From NCBI GenBank assembly GCA_050015495.1, contig JBEKBH010000007.1:62001-126000 (forward strand): DNA of 64,000 nt. The letters run 5' to 3'. The position numbers and the translations under genes are program-made. The DNA comes from Palsa-1439 sp050015495. Its GTDB lineage: Bacteria > Verrucomicrobiota > Verrucomicrobiia > Palsa-1439. The notes under the pieces were generated by a model that was not told the DNA's origin, searched no databases, and saw only the letters and a program-made list of their open reading frames with translations. Position 1 is the stretch's first letter, and each line of letters starts with the position of its first letter. Shown here in pieces: positions 60,958-64,000 of the stretch.

Positions 60958-62733
60958 CTACCGAGCGTTTTCAACCTTCCCGGCGCTGGCGGTGATCGGC
61001 GACGGCGTAAATCGATACGCGCGCATTGCGCCGGACCGCAGGGTCACGAGAAGACCGCCGGTGCCGGAGCGGTTGGCGATTGCGAAGGCGCTGATCCCCT
61101 TCTGATCCGGAATGGCGCAGAGTTTTTCCCCTTGGGCCGACGCGATGACGAGGTCCCCGGAAGCTTCCAGAAACGCCCACTGGCGTCGACCGTCGCCGGT
61201 GAGGTCGCCGACCGCGAAACTGACGGTCCGCCATGCGCCGTGATCCTGGATGGCGCTGGTTGACCAGGCGATTTCGCCCAGCGGATCGAACGCGATGGTC
61301 CTCCCGCCACCGATGGCAATGGCCTGGATTGTTCCCTGGTCGGTCACAGCGGCGGCGCTCATCTGCGCGCAATACTTTCCTTGGGGGCGAATGGTTCGCA
61401 GCAATTGCCCTTGAGCATCGAAGACATGCACCGAACCGCCGGCTTCGGTGGCGAAAACCAGTGCGGGTTGATTGGTGCGGGCGGAAACAACCGCTTGATT
61501 CCAGACATTTCCCAGCGAGGCTTTCCATCGCGTCTTGCCGTCGGCATCGACCACATGCAGTCCGCCACCCCCATTCATGCCGACGATCAACTCATCCGTG
61601 CCGTCGCCATCCAGGTCGCCCCAGTGGGCGCCATCGACCCCCGACAACGAGCCGTAAGACCAAAGTCGCTTTCCCTGCGAGTCCATTACGACAACCTCAT
61701 GCCCCCAGTTGGAATACCCGAGCAGGCGCGGACCCCGCGTCTTGTGACGGCCACACTCGATCATGGTGAAGGTACCGGCAATGGGAAGTGTGTTCTTCTC
61801 TGAACCGTCGCCGCCCAGGATGTGAAGCTGCTGGCGATTGTCGGCGACGAGGATTTCCTGCTGGCCGTCTCCGTACCAGTCACCGGCGCACATCGCCAGG
61901 GCTCCGGGAACCTCCTTGCTCCACGCGGGCACTGGCTGAAGCGGGTGATCGCTGACCGTGAGGCTGCTGCCTGTCGCCTCCGGACGGTCTTTGGGCGTTC
62001 CTTCCCAATCCTTGTTCAGCGCCTGTTCCTTGAGCGAATCGAAATCGTGGTAGCCCACCACGACTTTCTGGATCACGCCGTGCCGGTCAATGAAAAACGT
62101 GGTGGGAATCGACTCGACGCTCTCGTACGGAGCCGGCAGGCTGCGAGCCGAAGCCACCGGATAGTTCATCCCGTTCTTCCCGACGAACGACCGCAAGGTC
62201 GGTTCCTCCTCGGAACTGATGCCGATGATGACCAGATCATCGCGCGATGTTTCTTTGGCCAGCCGCACCAAATGCGGAATCTCCTTGCGGCACGGCGGGC
62301 ACCATGTCGCCCAAAAATCAAGGATCACCCGTTTGCCTTTGAGGGTGCTCAGAGTCGTCTTCGTTCCGTCGAGCGCCGTCACGGTGAAATCAGGGGCCGT
62401 CACGCCTTCCCACTGCGTCAGATCCGTTCCCGTGGCTGACTCCATCGCCGCCTCAAAGCGTTTGAAAAACTCAAAGTACAACACGCCAAAACCGATGCTG
62501 GCCAACAACCCGAGCACCGAGAGGCTGACCCCCCACCACGCCATCGTCTTCGGACTGCCCCGCCGTCGAAATTGAATGAGCCCGAAGACAAGGCCGATCA
62601 GTCCGAGCAACGCTCCCATCACCAGAAAGCTGAGGCACACGGCCACAATGCCCAATACCAAGCTCGTGATGGCGAACCCCGTTCGCGGCAGAGGGGGCGG
62701 CACGACGGCGGGTTGTTCGGATGTTGTGCTCAT
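60958..62733 (-). CDS. Membrane thioredoxin-like protein with beta-propeller
   Basis: A 591-residue protein. Residues 15-95 hold two or three membrane helices with DUF4190-like pattern (TGFAITSLVLGIVAVCLSFLVMGALLGLIGLVFG). Residues 110-240 are a TlpA/ResA thioredoxin fold with the active-site CPPC (C145, C148; DFWATWCPPCRKEIPHL). Residues 270-591 form a VCBS/PQQ-like propeller (GDWYGDGQQEILVADNRQQLHILGG, GDLDGDGTDELIVG, VGDLTGDGRRQWAFLEA) with Ca-binding GDxDGDG loops. The combination suggests envelope redox chemistry coupled to a sensing or binding surface; function unknown. The ATG at 62733 is used; a GTG at 62745 would be an extension. Confidence 0.82.
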   Translation of the reverse strand: MSTTSEQPAVVPPPLPRTGFAITSLVLGIVAVCLSFLVMGALLGLIGLVFGLIQFRRRGSPKTMAWWGVSLSVLGLLASIGFGVLYFEFFKRFEAAMESATGTDLTQWEGVTAPDFTVTALDGTKTTLSTLKGKRVILDFWATWCPPCRKEIPHLVRLAKETSRDDLVIIGISSEEEPTLRSFVGKNGMNYPVASARSLPAPYESVESIPTTFFIDRHGVIQKVVVGYHDFDSLKEQALNKDWEGTPKDRPEATGSSLTVSDHPLQPVPAWSKEVPGALAMCAGDWYGDGQQEILVADNRQQLHILGGDGSEKNTLPIAGTFTMIECGRHKTRGPRLLGYSNWGHEVVVMDSQGKRLWSYGSLSGVDGAHWGDLDGDGTDELIVGMNGGGGLHVVDADGKTRWKASLGNVWNQAVVSARTNQPALVFATEAGGSVHVFDAQGQLLRTIRPQGKYCAQMSAAAVTDQGTIQAIAIGGGRTIAFDPLGEIAWSTSAIQDHGAWRTVSFAVGDLTGDGRRQWAFLEASGDLVIASAQGEKLCAIPDQKGISAFAIANRSGTGGLLVTLRSGAMRAYRFTPSPITASAGKVENAR

Positions 62734-62985
62734 AAGAACACGCACCTTTCTAGGGGTAAGGTTCCACCCTCCGGGGTCGAACGAACCGATGCGTCACATT
62801 TGGTTCGGGCAAACGGAGTGATCGCATTCCTCACCGTCAAAAGGGTATTCCGTCGGTTGCACGAACACAATCCGAATCGCATCGCAGAATTTCCGATGTC
62901 GAGATGCTTGTCGACGCCCAATTCAACCCGCGCCCGCCGCCGCGTCCATTCACTCGACACGCTTGCCGAGTTCTGGTAAGCATTG

Positions 62986-64000
62986 ATGGCTCTTATGAAG
63001 CTCCGCCACGAAATACTCGCCAAGGTGAACCGCATCGTCATCAAGCTCGGGACGGGCCTGCTGACCGATGTGCAGAACCATCTTTCGGCGCGGCAGATTG
63101 AGGGGCTGGTCGCGCAAATCGCCACGTTGCACGAACTGAAAAAGCAGATCATCATTGTTTCCTCGGGCGCGATCGGCGCGGGCATGGCCGAGCTTGGCCT
63201 GAAACAGCGCCCGAAACATCTCGACGAACTCCAGGCTGCCGCCGCCATCGGCCAGAGTAAATTGATGGCCGTGTACGACGAGTTGTTCGGGAAATTCGGC
63301 ATCACGGTCGCGCAAATCCTGCTGACCCATGACGATCTGAAAGACCGGACGCGCCACCTCAACGCGCACAACACGCTGGCCACACTGCTGGCGCATGGCG
63401 CTGTGCCGATCATTAACGAGAACGACACGGTGGCTGTCGAGGAAATCAAGTTCGGCGATAACGACCGGCTCGGGGCGCTGGCGGCCACGCTCATCGACGC
63501 GGATTTGCTGGTCATCCTGTCACATGTCGAGGGATTGCTGGAAGGAGAGGGCCGCGTCGTTCCCGCCGTGCCCGAAATCACACGCGAGATCGAATCGCTC
63601 GCGGGCGACACGGATCGCACGACGAGCGTTGGCGGGATGAAGTCGAAGATCGATGCGGCAAAGATCGTAACGCGCGCCGGAATTCCGCTCGTCATCGCCA
63701 ACGGCGAACGCGCAAGTGTTCTCCGCGATATTCTGGCCGGCGACGAGGTGGGGACGATATTCCTGCCGCACGCGGACAAATTGGCGAGCCGCAAGCGCTG
63801 GATCGCGTTTTTCCAGCATCCCGCCGGGGTGATAGTGGTCGACGATGGCGCGAAAGAAGCCCTGTGCGCCAAGGGTAAGAGCTTGCTGGCCAAAGGGATA
63901 GTTTCCTCGGAGGGGAAATTCGAGGAAGGCGATCTCGTCAGCGTCCGAGACAAGAACCAGGTTGAATTTGCGCGCGGCCTGACGAAGGTTGGCGGCATCC
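62986..64000 (+). CDS. proB: Glutamate 5-kinase (3' end beyond window)
   Basis: At least 338 residues, continuing off the window. IVIKLGTGLL, IVSSGAIGAG, and GAVPIINENDTVAVEEIKFGDNDRLGALAA give a clear amino-acid-kinase domain of ProB; the PUA domain begins near residue 275. It phosphorylates glutamate for proline synthesis. The ATG at 62986 is used; another ATG nine bases on is also usable. A copy of this 5' end exists at 60746-60855. Confidence 0.93.
   Translation, partial: MALMKLRHEILAKVNRIVIKLGTGLLTDVQNHLSARQIEGLVAQIATLHELKKQIIIVSSGAIGAGMAELGLKQRPKHLDELQAAAAIGQSKLMAVYDELFGKFGITVAQILLTHDDLKDRTRHLNAHNTLATLLAHGAVPIINENDTVAVEEIKFGDNDRLGALAATLIDADLLVILSHVEGLLEGEGRVVPAVPEITREIESLAGDTDRTTSVGGMKSKIDAAKIVTRAGIPLVIANGERASVLRDILAGDEVGTIFLPHADKLASRKRWIAFFQHPAGVIVVDDGAKEALCAKGKSLLAKGIVSSEGKFEEGDLVSVRDKNQVEFARGLTKVGGI

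Overview
The window is a GC-rich bacterial chromosome segment with ordinary housekeeping genes separated by intergenic DNA full of short dispersed repeats. The repeat families, the ftsK-rodZ-rimO order, a membrane pyrophosphatase, a TIGR03790 protein and several secreted proteins with outer-membrane character suggest a Gram-negative member of the PVC group, most likely Verrucomicrobiota. This placement is inference: there is no rRNA or universal marker to fix it. I found no tRNA, rRNA, CRISPR array or insertion sequence.

Layout. 1-2.3 kb: the C-terminal part of an FGGY sugar kinase, a ParE-type toxin-antitoxin pair and a repeat-rich gap. 2.3-5.9 kb: an SDR oxidoreductase and lutABC (lactate oxidation). 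5.9-8.0 kb: a minus-strand metal operon (DtxR-type regulator, ferritin-like protein, FTR1 permease) with a recognisable promoter and operator. 8.1-12.4 kb: xerD-like recombinase, rnc, a response regulator with two small membrane proteins, and serA. 12.4-15 kb: a repeat-rich gap and an isolated asparagine-synthase-like gene. 15-18 kb: a VOC protein, thrC and an 8-oxoguanine deaminase-like amidohydrolase. 18-20.8 kb: the operon mntH-uspA-outer-membrane protein, whose start codon lies inside a DtxR-type operator. 20.9-25 kb: small membrane protein, MFS exporter, NYN-LOTUS protein, two envelope proteins. 25-28.6 kb: a divergent pair, a PLP enzyme and a short YgfK-like iron-sulfur protein. 28.6-38.8 kb: nucleotide-sugar dehydrogenase, methyltransferase, TPR-like protein, TatD, LemA, TIGR03790 protein, PhnP-like hydrolase, lipoprotein and H+-pyrophosphatase. 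39-42.3 kb: a less GC-rich patch with an AAA ATPase/TOPRIM-like pair, probably a phage-defence module. 42.4-49.4 kb: GreA-like protein, secreted cyclophilin-like protein, mnmA, a retropepsin-like lipoprotein and moaA-moaC-mogA. 49.4-55.2 kb: rimO, rodZ, a lipoprotein and ftsK. 55.4-64 kb: manA, M32 carboxypeptidase, RlmI-like methyltransferase, TauE/SafE transporter, a thioredoxin/beta-propeller protein and the start of proB.

How genes work together. The DtxR-type regulator probably controls its own operon (iron storage and uptake) and mntH 13 kb away, because the two operators share 10 of 14 positions. LutABC form one translationally coupled unit. MoaA, MoaC and MogA cover three steps of molybdenum cofactor synthesis. 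The best leads for new biology are the ATPase/TOPRIM-like pair, the YgfK homologue that lacks its central flavin domain, the intergenic repeat inserted in frame inside mnmA, and the duplicated proB leader flanking the thioredoxin/propeller gene.
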